Part shown: one piece after another, positions 48,640 through 61,314 of the stretch
Layout of the letters: each line of letters begins with the position of its first letter
Position numbering within the stretch: the stretch's first letter is position 1
Assembly: GCA_038501785.1 (NCBI GenBank)
Contig: JBAMJR010000073.1
Location: 62,001 to 126,000, forward strand
Reading direction: 5' to 3'
Source: Myoxocephalus aenaeus
Lineage: Eukaryota; Chordata; Actinopteri; Perciformes; Cottidae
Length of the DNA: 64,000 bases
Program-made: the position numbers and the translations under genes
Notes under the pieces: generated by a model
Databases searched by the model: none
The model's input: the letters and a program-made list of their open reading frames with translations, nothing else
Told to the model about the DNA's origin: nothing

Positions 48640-49200
48640 ATATTTTTTGTTGTAGCGTTCATTTATTATTTAGATTTCCCGGCCGGCCAGGAGCGGACTA
48701 GCTCAACTGAAAGTGAGCATTCTGGTGTCAAAGCGGTCACCAGTGGCGACAGGTGGCCATGTTGGGGTCGAGTCACCAGCACGCAGCCTTCCGGGCAGGT
48801 GTGTCGTCTACCTGTGGCTCCCTGGAGAACCACTTCCTCGCGCTCGGCCGCACACAGCTGACCGACAGAGCCGCCGGTGATTGAGACACGACGGAGAGAA
48901 AAAAAACGGGACCACGAGATATTTCCCGCCGTTTGCGACTCCCTTGTCCTTTGTTCCGAAACGTGAACCCGCATCGACTCCCTCACAGGGTTTCATTTTT
49001 TATTTTTTTGGTGGCAGACGGAGGGAAGTGCTTCCTGATAATAAAGAGGTGCGTCTTATTTCCACTCCAGTGATTGACTGCGCACGGCTTTCGCCGCCGG
49101 GAGCTGGTGGGCATTGACGCATTGTGGAGTCGACAGGGGGGGTATAGCACTGCAACCCCGGCTTCGCAGCACAACGGAGGCATCTCTCGGCGGAACCGCG
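48640..49200 (+). promoter_or_regulatory. Probable slc22a23 promoter and 5' UTR
   Basis: Base composition shifts from AT-rich to GC-rich and CpG-containing about 500 bases before the slc22a23 ATG. No TATA box is obvious, which fits a CpG-type promoter. The transcription start is not determined. Confidence 0.45.
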
Positions 49201-49833
49201 ATGGCCGTGGTGCAGCTCGACGCGGAGGACCGCCACCCGGAGAACGGCTTCGTGTCCCCCGAAAGCAACGCGCAGGAGCTGCTGACGCGCATCGACGGCT
49301 CCGTGCTGCCGTTTCTCGGGGGGTTTGGGAAGTACCAGAAACAGCTGATAGTGCTGACATGGATCCCGGCGTTGTTTATCGGCTTCAGCCAGTACTCGAA
49401 CAATTTCCTCCTGGCCCAGCCGAACAACACATGCATCCAGCCGCTGGCCAACCTGACTAATCGCACCGCGAGCCATTCCTCGTTGTCGGACGGTCCGAAA
49501 AACGTGAGCGCGCGGACCATCTCTGACAATGGGAGTTACAATGACACGGACCACGCGCAGTGTGGCTGCAGCGAGTGGACGTTCGAGATGCACACGGGAC
49601 TTGCACAGAACGTGGTCACCAAGGTAAGAGTCCCTCTCTTCGGGCTGGTGGGGGTTGGACACGTCCTTTCCATCGTTTTGTACGCGTTATGCATGCGCGA
49701 CACCCGACCCGAAGGATGGCACTTATCAACACGACAACAAACCGAAAAACACCTAAGCAGCATCAGTCTGCATAAAATGACGTCGGCAAAAAAAATAAAA
49801 AATGGCACTGAGTCATTTCTATTCTGTAGGGAC

Positions 49834-49899
<66 letters not shown>

Positions 49900-50202
49900 G
49901 ACAGTGAGTGAGTCATCGCAGCAGCTGACACAAAGTGTGACCTATGGCCGAGAGACGCCACCACTACCGAGGCATTGGGCAATACAAACTGCCAGGGGTC
50001 TGAGTGGGATTGTTTGCCGGTTGTCAAAATAGACATGGAGTCCCTTTTTTGTATTTGATTTTGGAGCAAAGGTTATTAGTGCACAAGTTTAGGATAATGC
50101 AACCCCATCCCTGGCCAAACACCACCCGCCCCCATGGCTGCCTTAACCAAACACCGGTGACATGTGCCTGTAGCTTTTTATTCCGAGCACTAATGTGAAG
50201 TC

Positions 50203-50252
<50 letters not shown>

Positions 50253-52018
50253 CCACTATTTCGTCGAAATATGTCCCTATCTGCCAGGGCCAGGCTGAGG
50301 AGACAGCAGCATGCAGTAGGCCTGCTGCAGTCATCATAGTGTGTCTGCTAACTGGAGGAGGACGGTGTTTTTTTTTTTTTTTTTTCCTCAATTATTTTTT
50401 AATCTCATTATGCATATCAGCTCTTCTTCCATTGTCAATGCTGCATGCACACATGCATTATGCTGCATGCCTATCAAGATGAAAACCTGATCCACAGGGC
50501 TCTCTGAGTAAACTTGCCATCAGTATTGACGGGATGGTGTGATTACATCTTAAGAACAAAGACTCTTTCCACAGAGTACAATTAAGACTCTTAATATATT
50601 GATATACACCCTTTTTGTTGTTGTTGAGAACAGTAAATGACATTTTAGTCTGCAACGTCGTCACAGTCCGAAGAGTTTGGCGTGCCAGAATCCAAAAAAG
50701 GCTGATCAGGAAGAGTCTTGAAGGAAGGGGGTTGTGGCCCCATGGGCTCGCGTCCGCTCTGATGCCACCAGCCCATCTGTTTATCACTGATAATGTCCCT
50801 CTTTGCGCAAAGCAAAAATCAAATGCAACTGTGGCATTCCAATGCAGCCAGGGGGGACAGTTTAAGTCTTGATTTCATTTACTGTCCTCTGGGTAATTTG
50901 GGGGATGGGGTTGCATGAACTAAAGCCAAGCTGATAAACTACTTTTTTAAAATTTATGGACAGAGGCGGTCAAATACTCTCAACCGGCAGTTGATTTATG
51001 AAGTCATATGTTGGGGAAATCCATTGGGTGGAACTGTGTTACGAACAATCAGAAAAATGTCAGTTCTCTCCCAGGGTGAAAAAGCAAAGAGAAGTGTCTC
51101 TCTCCTCTCATGCTGGCGCTATAACCTGTAGATACTAATATTTGTATTGCCTTTGCACGCATATGGAGAATGTCATGTTGACACTACCACTACTGCAGAT
51201 CGGTGACGGGGCCGAGCAGTTGGTAAAAGTGTCTCGTCTTCCCCGACCAATGCAGTCCGCACTCCGACAAGGTCGACGTCAGGAGAACTTGAACCAGATG
51301 GCACGGGGACCGACCCCCGACTTGGAGCCAAAACTGAAGCCGACTCGACAACCCCCACTTGTCATCCCACCCTCCTTATCTCTTTTGACAACCTGTCCCT
51401 CGCTCTTCCAAGGCCCCTTTCCCCCTCACGAGCAGCACAGAAACCAGGATGTGACACTACAGCAGCAAGTGATGACTCTGCATTTCTCCCTGTGTTTGCA
51501 TTGCCGAGGCATAACTGCACATGACTAGGCTCGGCTATCTGTGACACTCGATCCCAGAAGGGAAGCGCGGAGCGGAGTGTCAACACTGTAAAAATGCTAA
51601 ATGTACCAACACATCATGACCCCCATGTTACTCTGTCAACCCTTCGTATCGCATACAACGTAGGTTTTGCCTCCAGGATCGGTGGCACGTTTACTTGCTC
51701 ATTAACCCCCTCCCCCCCCTCAAGGCGTCGGAGAAAGAAGGCTTTCGATGGAGCCGGAGGAGGTCGAGGTGGCGGTGAAGGAGCCAAAGTGGTTAATGTG
51801 GAGACCCATACTAATTGAGGCAAAGCTCTCCTCAGGGTCCCGTCTTAATTGGACTGAGCCTGAGAATTGAGAATGTACCATTACTCAGAGATAGAGTCTC
51901 TCTGCAACCTATCCGGCTCCGCTCCCATTCAGCTGGCCAGCAGCTGCCTGCCTGAAATAGTGAACAGCCGAGAACAGCTTCAGAGAAAAAGAGTAACGTC
52001 TACGTCGTGTGTGTGTGT

Positions 52019-52058
<40 letters not shown>

Positions 52059-52526
52059 GTAATCATAATGCAGCTCTGGCCGGTACAAAACTGCAGCTAT
52101 TTTTCATCAAGAACATATAATTGAATCAACAGGCTGACACCCAAACAATATTCCATTTAAAATAGCGATGATTACTCTGAGAAAAGCAGCAAATCTTCAT
52201 ATTTTAGCAGCCAGTATTTGGCACTTTGGCTGAATAGATGACCATAAATGATACATCTATTACCAGAATGGTTACCAATGGATTTTCTGTTTATTTGTTG
52301 GTGTTGAAACAATTAATTTATTAGTTGATCAATGAAATCATTTCGAATTGATTAATTTTAAAGCAAAAGTGCCATTTTGTGGTTACGGCTTCGACATTGT
52401 GAAGATCTGACGCTTTTCTTCGCCAGATGTGATCGTAAACTCTTTGGGTTTTGGACAAAACAAAACAAAACTTTTGAAAACAGTGATGTGCTTAAAAAAA
52501 GTATTTTCTTGCTCTATCTATCTATG

Positions 52527-52588
<62 letters not shown>

Positions 52589-55500
52589 ACAAGCTATCTA
52601 ACAAGCTATTTAATAATCAGGAACAAAGAATGGGCAGATTGACCAATCGCTGATCAAAATAACCTCGCAGTGATTAATCGCCATTAGTTTAATAATGTTT
52701 CTTGTCGGTCAGAGAGTGGTTTCGGAGTGATAAGGAAGATTAGTTGTGGCAGCACATTGTTGGCTGCACCCAGACCCCCGTATCGCCGTGCTGGAGGTTG
52801 CACACCCACAGATAGAAGACGATACCGTAGTTGAACACCCATGCAGGCCTCTCGGGTCTGTGTCCCTTCATACTATTTACCCAGCTGGCTGCCTCCTTCC
52901 ACAGACCCCGGATCAGTGTGGGACACTTTGAAATGGTATCAGCTGTCTAAAGGCAACGACCCCACCACAGACACCCAGTCAGCACACAATGACAGCCACT
53001 CACAGCGTCAGCTGGGAGGAAAGACGCCTGTGCGACCCAAAGATAAAGCTGTGTGTGTGTGTGTGTGTGTGTGAGTGAGTGACACGTGTGTGTGCGTGTG
53101 TGTGCTGCTGCTTGTTTCTGATAAGTTTTATTTTTTTTAAGGGAGGGGTGAACGTTGTGGGGCGTCTGACCCCTCTCGGCTGTTTGTTATGAGGGCTGTG
53201 CGATGGAATTCAGGTTGCAGGAGTGTTGCTCAGTTAGAAGGTCTCTTCGGGGACAGAGACGTGCACTCACGGCTCTTAACTGTCAACAACACGATAGATT
53301 GAGGATAAAAGGTTTGCCGTTTCCCCATCTGTCACTGTTGGCAGCAGTAAAACACAACTGCCATCAGCGCTCTTGCCAAGCGTGCATATTTGAAACGTGG
53401 TTCCACCTCGATAATGTAAAGTTGCTCCCACGCTGCGAGTCCCTCAGGCTGCGTCACCAATGTGAGATGCGTGTTGTTTCTCGGTTCACGAAACCACCAG
53501 GGAGAGGGAGAGATCTCCAGATGTGTCCTTTTGCCCTTCCTTTTTAGTTTTTCTCCACCAGCACATTACAGGATTTCCACCCTTTGGTGTTGCGGCAGTG
53601 GTGCTAAAACTTGCACTTGGAGGCAGAAAAGAGTCTGATGGCCACGCTGATGGTCTGTTGCTAGGCAGTAACTATGCAGCAGTCCCTCCATTTGTTTCTC
53701 CTCACCGCGGCTTAAAGCATCCCTTATCCCTCTCTCTCTTCCGCCCGTTCTCCTCACCTTCCTTCACTCACTGCGTTTCTCTCATTCCCTCTTCACATGT
53801 TCTGTTTCTACGTCGTATAATCTTTATTCCCCTCTCCTCCTGGGCTCTCCCTCCACCCCCTCCCCCACCCACCCACCCACCGCTCTGTAGTTCAACGAGT
53901 GCAGCAGAGTTGTGCAGCTGTACTTGAGAGCGTCTTCTTCATCTGAGCTAATGAGACTCTCTGGCGCTGACTGCTCATTGGTGGCCGGTCATTTGAGAGA
54001 GGTCGGCGGGACGCCCTGGGGATTCTTAACGAGTCGGCTTTTTGGCCCTTCATTGTTCTGCATTTTCTGTCGGCTTTGACTTCTTGTCAGTACTCCCAAA
54101 TGACGAAGACGATAGCAGGGGGGGAGCAACCGACGGAGATAATAGGGGGCGCAGCAGACGAGCTGCAAGGCTTCATACTCGCAGCTTAGACTGGATTCCT
54201 TTGCTACAGCTGAAAGTCTCTCCATATTTACTGTTTTCCCCCCCCCACTTGTGCTACTGGATGCCCATTAACGATGATGTGCATGAACTCGGTCAGAGCG
54301 TTGGGGCCCGGAGAGACTCCTGGTTAACAACAATAGGCACCAATTGGCAAATGCCGAAACTAAAAAGCATTAATGACGCGTTAGTCGTCACAGTGGAGCG
54401 CGCTCGGCCCAGCTCGCTCCACATTCCAACATCCCTTTACACTTGCTGCTTTGTCTCCGGCATGTGACAATTTTTTGGGGGGGGAAAAGTTGGTCATCTT
54501 GTCTGTGGTGACCCGCAGATGTGGGTTCTCCACAGTCATCAAACCTTCATCCCTCCGGTCGTCCAGTTATCCTGCGTGAATGCAGACTGGAGCGTTTCAT
54601 GAACAGTATGTTTGTCACAGTCACGGCTTGAGTATTTATGTATTATTTTTTTTTTTTTTAAACTGTTGGTCGTGCAGTGATTGCGCAACGGCGGAACTTG
54701 TTTGCTTCCCTCTGTCTTCTTCTTCTCTGCTGACATCGATACCGAAACCATGAATGAGTGGCATGCCTGGATCATGTGATGGCCGGGTGGCTCGTGGTAA
54801 TCCTGGAGCGTTCCATTCGGAGCGGGCCACTATGGGGGAGGTTATGAGAGGTTAGATCCCCGGAGAAGAATTTAAGAGCAAACTGCACTTTTTATTTTGA
54901 GCTGCTACATGTAATGAATATGATTGGTTTTTGTGTACATGGCCATATATGTCCCCATAGTCTTTGTCGTGGTCGTGTTTTGGTGAATAGATTGGGTAGC
55001 ATTGAGGCAGAATGGCACCTGCTATGGCCACGGCGCCCCCCCCTGACAGCTGGGTGGCTTATGTCGTCTGAAAGGCCCCTGATATCCACCTCCTCTCTGA
55101 AATGAATCTTGTGTTCCTCTCAGGATCAACGACTCAACGAGGATCATTAAATCGTGATCTCAGCGGTAGCCAAATTGCAGGTTTGGTCCGAATACTCCTT
55201 TGGCGTTCACGTGCACGCGTTCCACTGGGCTTCATGTTTGCTGCTGCACCTCTTTCCCTACGATCGTTACTCGCACTGTGTACAAGGTCTGTTTGTCACA
55301 ACTTGTTGCTACTGCCGGGAGAAAGGGAAAGCAATAAAGTAAATCAGGGCGTGCTTCATTCATGCAAAAAGCTGTTTGTACTGCTTAGGAATCCCTCTGC
55401 TGGGAGTCTCAGTCGGCGAAGGAGATGAGGAGGCTCCGAGTTGGCCTGTAATAATGTGCATTTTGACAGAGAGGAGGCACATAGAAGGTCACATAAGAAA

Positions 55501-56506
55501 TGTCAGCTCATGTGCACTCTGATTGTTGACCGGCATACATGTAGATGATTTAATCCCTGATGTTGATCTCTGGTGGCCCTTTAGTTGAAATACTGGAATT
55601 GGGCTTTTTGTTGTTGCTAAATTAGCTAATAATCAAGTGAGTTGTTACAGTAGAGAAGTCTGCCTAGAAATGTGCTATTGGTTTGGTACCATTGAGCCTA
55701 CAGACCAATAGTTAAGCACTAAAGTCTGTAAGGATGGTTTTAACATTGAGCTCTTTAGTGACACTTGACTGTAGAATGGTGCTCTGTCTGGCACATAAGT
55801 ACCACATTGTCTTGCTTTTAACCAATTTTTCATTTAGAATACAGAATTATTTCGGATTGGTCTATAAGATGTCTGATAATGGAGAGAAAGAAAGCCAGTC
55901 GCAAGTTCTAGTATTATGTCAAACGTCCGTATTAGATGAAATACAAGGACGCCCGTGTTTGAGTGGTGATGATGCCACATAAATAAGACCGACTTAGTGT
56001 CGGGTCAGAGTCAATGCATCAAGTAATGTCTCGTCCTCAAAGAAGATACAGTTGTTACTTTCACTCCCATTTCCATTCCGTTGGCCCCAACGTACATTTC
56101 CGGAAACTAATGGCGGCATTTATTTGTTTCTACAGTGGAGTCTGGTGTGTGACTCGGCATGGAAAGTCCACATCGCCAAGTTTTCTCTCCTGGTGGGGTC
56201 CATCTTTGGATACCTGACGTTTGGAATCCTTGCAGACTGGTAAGTCCTCGCACCACATAGACGTCTATCTGACAGGTGTGTGTGTAAAAAAACATATTCC
56301 CGTTCAAGGTGTCCACAGTTCAAAACTCATTTTTTTGACCTTGCTCCGTAGGTTCGGCCGGCACCCGGTGCTGATAATATCGGTGCTGTTCATGCTGGTG
56401 TTCGGTCTGACCGTGGCCTTCTCCGTCAACGTCCCCATGTTCAGCACCCTGCGCTTCTTCGAGGGCTTCTGCCTGGCAGGGATCACGCTTTCCCTCTACG
56501 TCCTCA
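49201..56506 (+). CDS. slc22a23: Solute carrier family 22 member 23, first three exons (3' end off window)
   Basis: SLC22A23 is an orphan member of the organic-ion transporter branch of the major facilitator superfamily. Exons seen: 49201-49623, 56136-56239 and 56352-56506, in phase with GT-AG borders, about 227 residues. The first exon gives a short cytosolic N-terminus (MAVVQLDAEDRHPENGFVSP), TM1 (QLIVLTWIPALFIGFSQYSN), and a large Asn-glycosylation-rich extracellular loop ending CGCSEWTFEMHTGLAQNVVTK. Exon 2 has WSLVCDSAWKVHIAKFSLLV with TM2 (GSIFGYLTFGILADW). Exon 3 opens with FGRHPVLIISVLFMLVFGLT; the join gives the MFS signature-like loop ADWFGRHP. It then covers TM3-4. The ATG at 49201 is chosen because the protein match starts there. 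The last donor leaves phase 1. Confidence 0.93.
49836..49898. repeat. (GT)n microsatellite
   Basis: About 31 GT units in slc22a23 intron 1. It is inverted relative to the AC tract at 50206-50250. Confidence 0.95.
50206..50250. repeat. (AC)n microsatellite
   Basis: About 22 AC units in slc22a23 intron 1. Confidence 0.95.
52007..52056. repeat. (GT)n microsatellite
   Basis: GT tract with one TATG interruption, in slc22a23 intron 1. Confidence 0.93.
52300..52755. mobile_element. Diverged MITE-like repeat carrying a (TATC)n tract
   Basis: Words such as TTATTAGTTGATCAATGAAA, AAAGCAAAAGTGCCATTTTG, CTCTTTGGGTTTTGGACAAA and GATTAATCGCCATTAGTTTA, with GTTGTGGCAGCAC near the right end, fit a dispersed family whose ends pair through ATTAATCG-type motifs. 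A (TATC)n tract fills 52515-52588 inside it. No coding capacity. The family assignment is from memory. Confidence 0.55.
52515..52588. repeat. (TATC)n tetranucleotide microsatellite
   Basis: About 18 TATC units with one TATG variant near the left end. Confidence 0.95.
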
Positions 56507-56711
56507 GTAAGTCTTTACCTCTCTGCTAACCGCTCTCTGCTAACTTACCCATTGCCATGCCCTGATGCTATTGTCGAGCTGGCGCAGCAGAAATGCAGTT
56601 TAACAAAGTTACCACTCAAAATATTTGGTCATTTTTTTTAACAATTGGTGCAGTATTCAAAAGCACACACGGTTTAATCCATTCGGTGTTGCTCTTGTGT
56701 TTTTTTATATG

Positions 56712-57018
56712 GATGGTAAATGGTAAATGGACCCGTACTTGTATAGCGCTTTTCTAGTCTTTCCGACCACTCAAAGCGCTTTAACACTACATGACATCAT
56801 TCACCCATTCACACACACACTGATGAACCTATGCAAGGCTACCATGCCAGGTGCCACATCAGGATTATCAACCATTCATACACCATAGGCGCAGCTACGG
56901 GAGACATTTAGGGTTAAGTGTCTTGCTCAAGGACACAACGACATGGGCTAGCGGAGCCGGGGCACAAACAGCCGATCCTCTGATTTGAAGGACGACCCTG
57001 CTCACCACTGAGCCACAG
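56712..57018. mobile_element. Dispersed teleost repeat
   Basis: Starts GGATGGTAAATGGTAAATGG and continues with TATAGCGCTTTTCTAGTCTT, CACTCAAAGCGCTTTAACAC, GTGTCTTGCTCAAGGACACA and CACTGAGCCACAGTCG. These ordered words recur in many fish genomes. There is no open frame. I do not assign a superfamily. Confidence 0.65.
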
Positions 57019-57378
57019 TCGACCATATCATATGACATGATTATTTTCCAAACTCATTGAATCACTCTGGCGTCCCATGAACATAATTGTCGCATGTTGA
57101 GAAATGCAAATCTTGACAGACCTGTTTACGTCTGTAAGCTATTATTGGACAATCGCTGTTCCGGGGAGGAGGGTTTGGCAAACAAATATATACAAATATG
57201 AGTACTTATCTGTGTTTACCGTGAATATTTTAGCTGACTCATTTAGCTTGTGGAAATATATAAAAAGGATTAAATAAAAGAATATATAATAACATATTGA
57301 CAAAACAAAATATATAAGAATCATTTTAAGCATTTAAAAAAAAAATCTCCCACATTTATTTCTGTAAAATTTTATATA

Positions 57379-57410
57379 TACATACATACATACATACATA
57401 CATACATACA

Positions 57411-57440
<30 letters not shown>
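57379..57440. repeat. (CATA)n microsatellite
   Basis: About 15 CATA units, with TATATA at both ends. Confidence 0.95.
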
Positions 57441-57446
<6 letters not shown>

Positions 57447-60400
57447 GGTTTGCATCATCACAGAAGTTCTCTCAGGGTGCATGTTGTGGGCGTGTTGTGT
57501 AGCCTGCCAGACTGCAGATAGACCTTTCTCTTCGTGTTTCCACATTTATTTGGTTGTTTTACAGATTCTTTTATAGCGCTCCTATGACTCATCCTCAGGC
57601 AGCACTTGAAACCTTTGAAAACTAGCTGTTGCTTTGGTTCAAGTGTAGAAAATCCTTTCATTACGGTTTATTACAAAATAAAAGCGCAGAGGAAGAAGCA
57701 GCAGTAATTAATATGTAGTATCCTCCCACTGCTGCTGCTCTCTTTCTGACCAGATACACCTCATCAAAAGCCTATTCTACTTGTATTCTTGTCTCTAGCT
57801 CAGCAGTAAGAAGAGTTATTGTGTTGCGGTGACCTCCTGACATTTATTAAATTGAATGCCATTGCCGGGATAAATTCTCATTACAGAACAACAACCAGTA
57901 CCATCCTCCCTACCCTTGAAGCGAACTCGTAAATTTTCAGGTGGAAGGGGTTGGGGGGATGGTGTGGTAACGTATAGTTTCACCCATCACTGCAGGAGGA
58001 GATTGAAGTCTCCTCTTATTTTGTCGCTAGTTTATTTGCCGGCCGTCCTGATAATTGGCCATGCAGCTCATGCACTCTCTGGTCTCCGCAATGGATCCTT
58101 AAAAGCCTCTTTGGCCGCAGTAATTGACCAGTGCAGGGGGAGGTAGCAAAAGTGGAGGGAAGGATGAGAGGGAAGGGAGCAAGGGCAAGATGATGAAGGA
58201 AGGGGCCCTTAGTGTCCGTGTCATTCTAATGTCCTCCACAATGTATGCCTTGGAAAGCTTCGCCCCGCTCCAGAAATAGAAGGGCCTTTTGGTCTGCTCC
58301 CGGGACAAAGGAGAGAGGGTGGGACGGAGGGAGGCAAACATGGTGGAGTTAAGCTGTGCAGTATGGTGGCCTATCAATTTTAAATGAACTTGACATCTGC
58401 ATCCATTGTTTTCACATCAGCCTACAGTTTATGGTCCAGTACATGTGAGGTTCTCAACCCTGTGGTTGGGACATAATGGGAGCTGTATACAGCTTATGTA
58501 CAGTAATGCCCATTTTGTTTGTATAATCTTTGCATTTATCTTGTGAAATATACAGACAAATTGCAGAGAAAAATTTGTCGAATTGGTAAGTCGTAAATAT
58601 GTATTGCCTCATTTAAAAGCTCCACTGCTAAATTGTACGATTTAGACTTGATACTGCAGTTCATAGTCTTTTATTTTCTTCATCTTGCCGTAAACAAATG
58701 TGCGTCAGTTTAATGCGTTGGCCGTCGTAATAAGATGAGATTCATCTGACGTGTTCTGCATAGTGGAGGAGTAAGCAATTACACTTGCTGTTGTATACTG
58801 CCAGAGCAGCTGAACAGTATTTGACCAAATTTCTGACTAATAAAAGAAAACAATATTGTAATGTCGCTGATGGTTTAGCAAGGCTGCGTTCCAAATAAAC
58901 TGCATGTGTGTCTAGATCGTCAAATTATTTTGAGTAAAGGGGTATTTTTTTGCCCCACTTATGTTGTTACCTCTGTTGCTCCATTCTCTACCCCTATTTT
59001 TTATTTTTTTTGCATTTGTAAATCAAGGGCCATGAATAATCTGTCATTTTATCGGCATTCTTCTCTCAATTCAGGTCAAACGCAACACCTAACCTGTGCT
59101 ATATGATATTTAGGTACCTGTGCGGTTGCATAAAGGCTTAATAGTTGCCAAGAATATCTGAAATAGTTAAAAGTTTCTGTAGCTTTTAAAGGAAAGTAAC
59201 TCCTGTGTTAGTATTTATCTAACCTTGTTCTCGACAAGCGCAGCATCCACCACCAGGATTGTGGAGTCTGGAGTCTGAGCTCCTCATTTTAAGCACAAAA
59301 TGAGACACAGACCTGTCATCTAATTAGTCATCACAGTTCTTGTGGGCTTCTCCATGGCATTTGGGTACTTCTTAATAAAAAAAAAAAAAAAGCAGACTAA
59401 TTTAAGTTCCATTATTTTATTTTTTTATTCATCAAACATTTATACATCCGTCTATGACCTTCATAGTGAAGTATTCAATCGTGGCAAGTGCTCAACCTGA
59501 GCAAGGCTGAGCCGGACAGATGTTTGTTTGAGCTTTGCGTATTTGTATAGGTTTTGTGTTGCTATACCGCTGCCCTTATTTCTGCTTATGCCTGGCCTCT
59601 GTCATGTGATATTTACCCTGCAGCCACTCTGTATTGACAAAACTCCACGAGGGCAGCTCCAAGAGGAGGAGCACAGTCGTTCAATAACACATTACTGGGG
59701 CGACGCTTCGTTTTTAGGCGTTCTGTCAGTGGGCCTCATGGGAAGAGCGAAGCAAAAGCCAATATTCATTATAGTCCTGACACTGTGTCGGTCACATGAC
59801 ATTTCTGCATGTAACGTGGTGAACCAAATGACCCTCCTTTTGGGGGCCTTACTTGGTTCGAGTCTGCTTACAAAGTCGGATCCGAGTCCCAGCTTCGGCT
59901 GTGTTTGCACTGGAGACATTACCCTAATCGCCCCCCCCCCCCCCTCATCAATGCACATGCAATTAAGTCGAAGTTCATTGATCTTGAATTTACAATCTAA
60001 AAATGCGATGATTGCAAACCGCGGTTGGGAAGAATTGCATCCTTATGAATTGTACAGTAATCAGACGACAACGTATATGATGACCTTGTGCCCTGGAGCA
60101 ATCATTGAGAAAATCCAGTGCGTTTTCAATGGGCGAGCCTCTTTTCAAGATCGTAGAGCAATTTGTGCGCGGCTACTATTCGTTCCGCCAGGATGGCCTG
60201 TCGAAGTCGGGGCCCACTGCAGGGCCAAAACGCGGCTGATCTGATGTGACACCTAAACGCTAACTGCCACAAAGAGACGGCACAAAAAGGGGGAAAGATA
60301 ATTGGTGGCCGTGTGGTTTCAGACAAAAGGAGAGAATGGCGACCAGCAACTAATATGAGTAGATGAAATAGTAAATTACAGACCGAGAGGAATGTTGAAA

Positions 60401-61031
60401 CTCCACAAAGGGACGGAGAACGCAAGATTTATCACCTCTGTTTTTGAAGAATGCTCGACTGAGAGGCAAGATCCAACTGCGTCACCGCCGCAAGTGCGAG
60501 GGAAGTGTTTCTGTATGTTAACATGGAGCTCTTTCATGAACTGGGTTAATGCACAGTACGTTGAATCTATAACATGTTGGCAAAGTATAGCAAGGCCGAT
60601 CGCTATAGAAAGTCATCTAATGCGGTGCTGCTATTTATACCCCAGTGCTACATCAGTGTGCGCTAGCCTTTTTTTTAGCATCCCAGCACCAGTCAGGAGG
60701 CCAGGCTCCCATTGCCTATAGTTTAGCATCGTGCTGCAGCTCACTATTGTGTTTTTACATGACAACACCCTCACCTTCTCAGCCCTGCCAACCCCCCTCC
60801 CATACAACCACATGCTGCACATCAGCTAGCTGAGTCATGCTAGCTGGCTGCACCGGGGGTTTTGTGAGGGGCGTTTAGCGCTCAGCTTGAGAGATTGTGA
60901 TGCTTTTCTAGACATAAATTGCTTTTCTTTCTTCCCTCAAGTATTTATTTACACCAAAAATCAGTTAACCATTATAATTACAGCGACAAAAAAGTTCACA
61001 TACTGTACGTCTTCTGTGAAAAAACTGTGGG

Positions 61032-61034
<3 letters not shown>

Positions 61035-61087
<53 letters not shown>
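61035..61087. repeat. (GT)n microsatellite
   Basis: About 26 GT units in slc22a23 intron 3. A second, shorter GT tract follows at 61281-61311. Confidence 0.95.
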
Positions 61088-61090
<3 letters not shown>

Positions 61091-61278
61091 TATTCCCAGC
61101 GTAATGGTTTTCATCTCGCACCTTTAATTTCCCGAAAGCAACTATTAAATGTTAATAAGAGGCAGGATGTTTACTTTGAGAAGTCTGCATAATGGCCTTA
61201 CGGTAAAGAACAAATTAATTTTGAGTGGTGTTCTTCCTCACTTTCCTGCCTGGATGAGACGAGGCATGCCTCTACAAG

Positions 61279-61314
<36 letters not shown>

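Larger units (their letters stand above)
40931..49000. other. Spacer between divergent dsp and slc22a23
   Basis: No coding gene recognised. Contents: (AC)n at 41136-41192, (ATT)n near 41388-41428, a decayed Tc1/mariner element (41832-42825), a triplicated AAGTGACACC-like word at 42980-43005, (AAC)n at 45185-45217, (GT)n at 45463-45515, a dispersed repeat at 47560-47965 and (TTG)n at 48217-48246. Confidence 0.55.
49624..56135. other. slc22a23 intron 1
   Basis: A 6.5 kb intron with no other coding exon seen. It contains (GT)n at 49836-49898, (AC)n at 50206-50250, a T run near 50370-50386, (GT)n at 52007-52056, a diverged MITE-like repeat with a (TATC)n tract at 52300-52755, and (GT)n near 53050-53072. 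Confidence 0.6.

Noticed and set aside
48666..49662. Overlapping open frames on the minus strand around the slc22a23 start
   Set aside because: They arise from the GC-rich promoter and are antisense to slc22a23 exon 1. No family similarity.
59855..59870. GGTTCGAGTCT, resembling a tRNA B-box
   Set aside because: There is no A-box or cloverleaf at the right spacing upstream.
59528..60244. 238-residue plus-strand open frame in slc22a23 intron 3
   Set aside because: It has mixed composition, a low-complexity Pro run from a C tract, and no family match or splice logic. Most likely chance.
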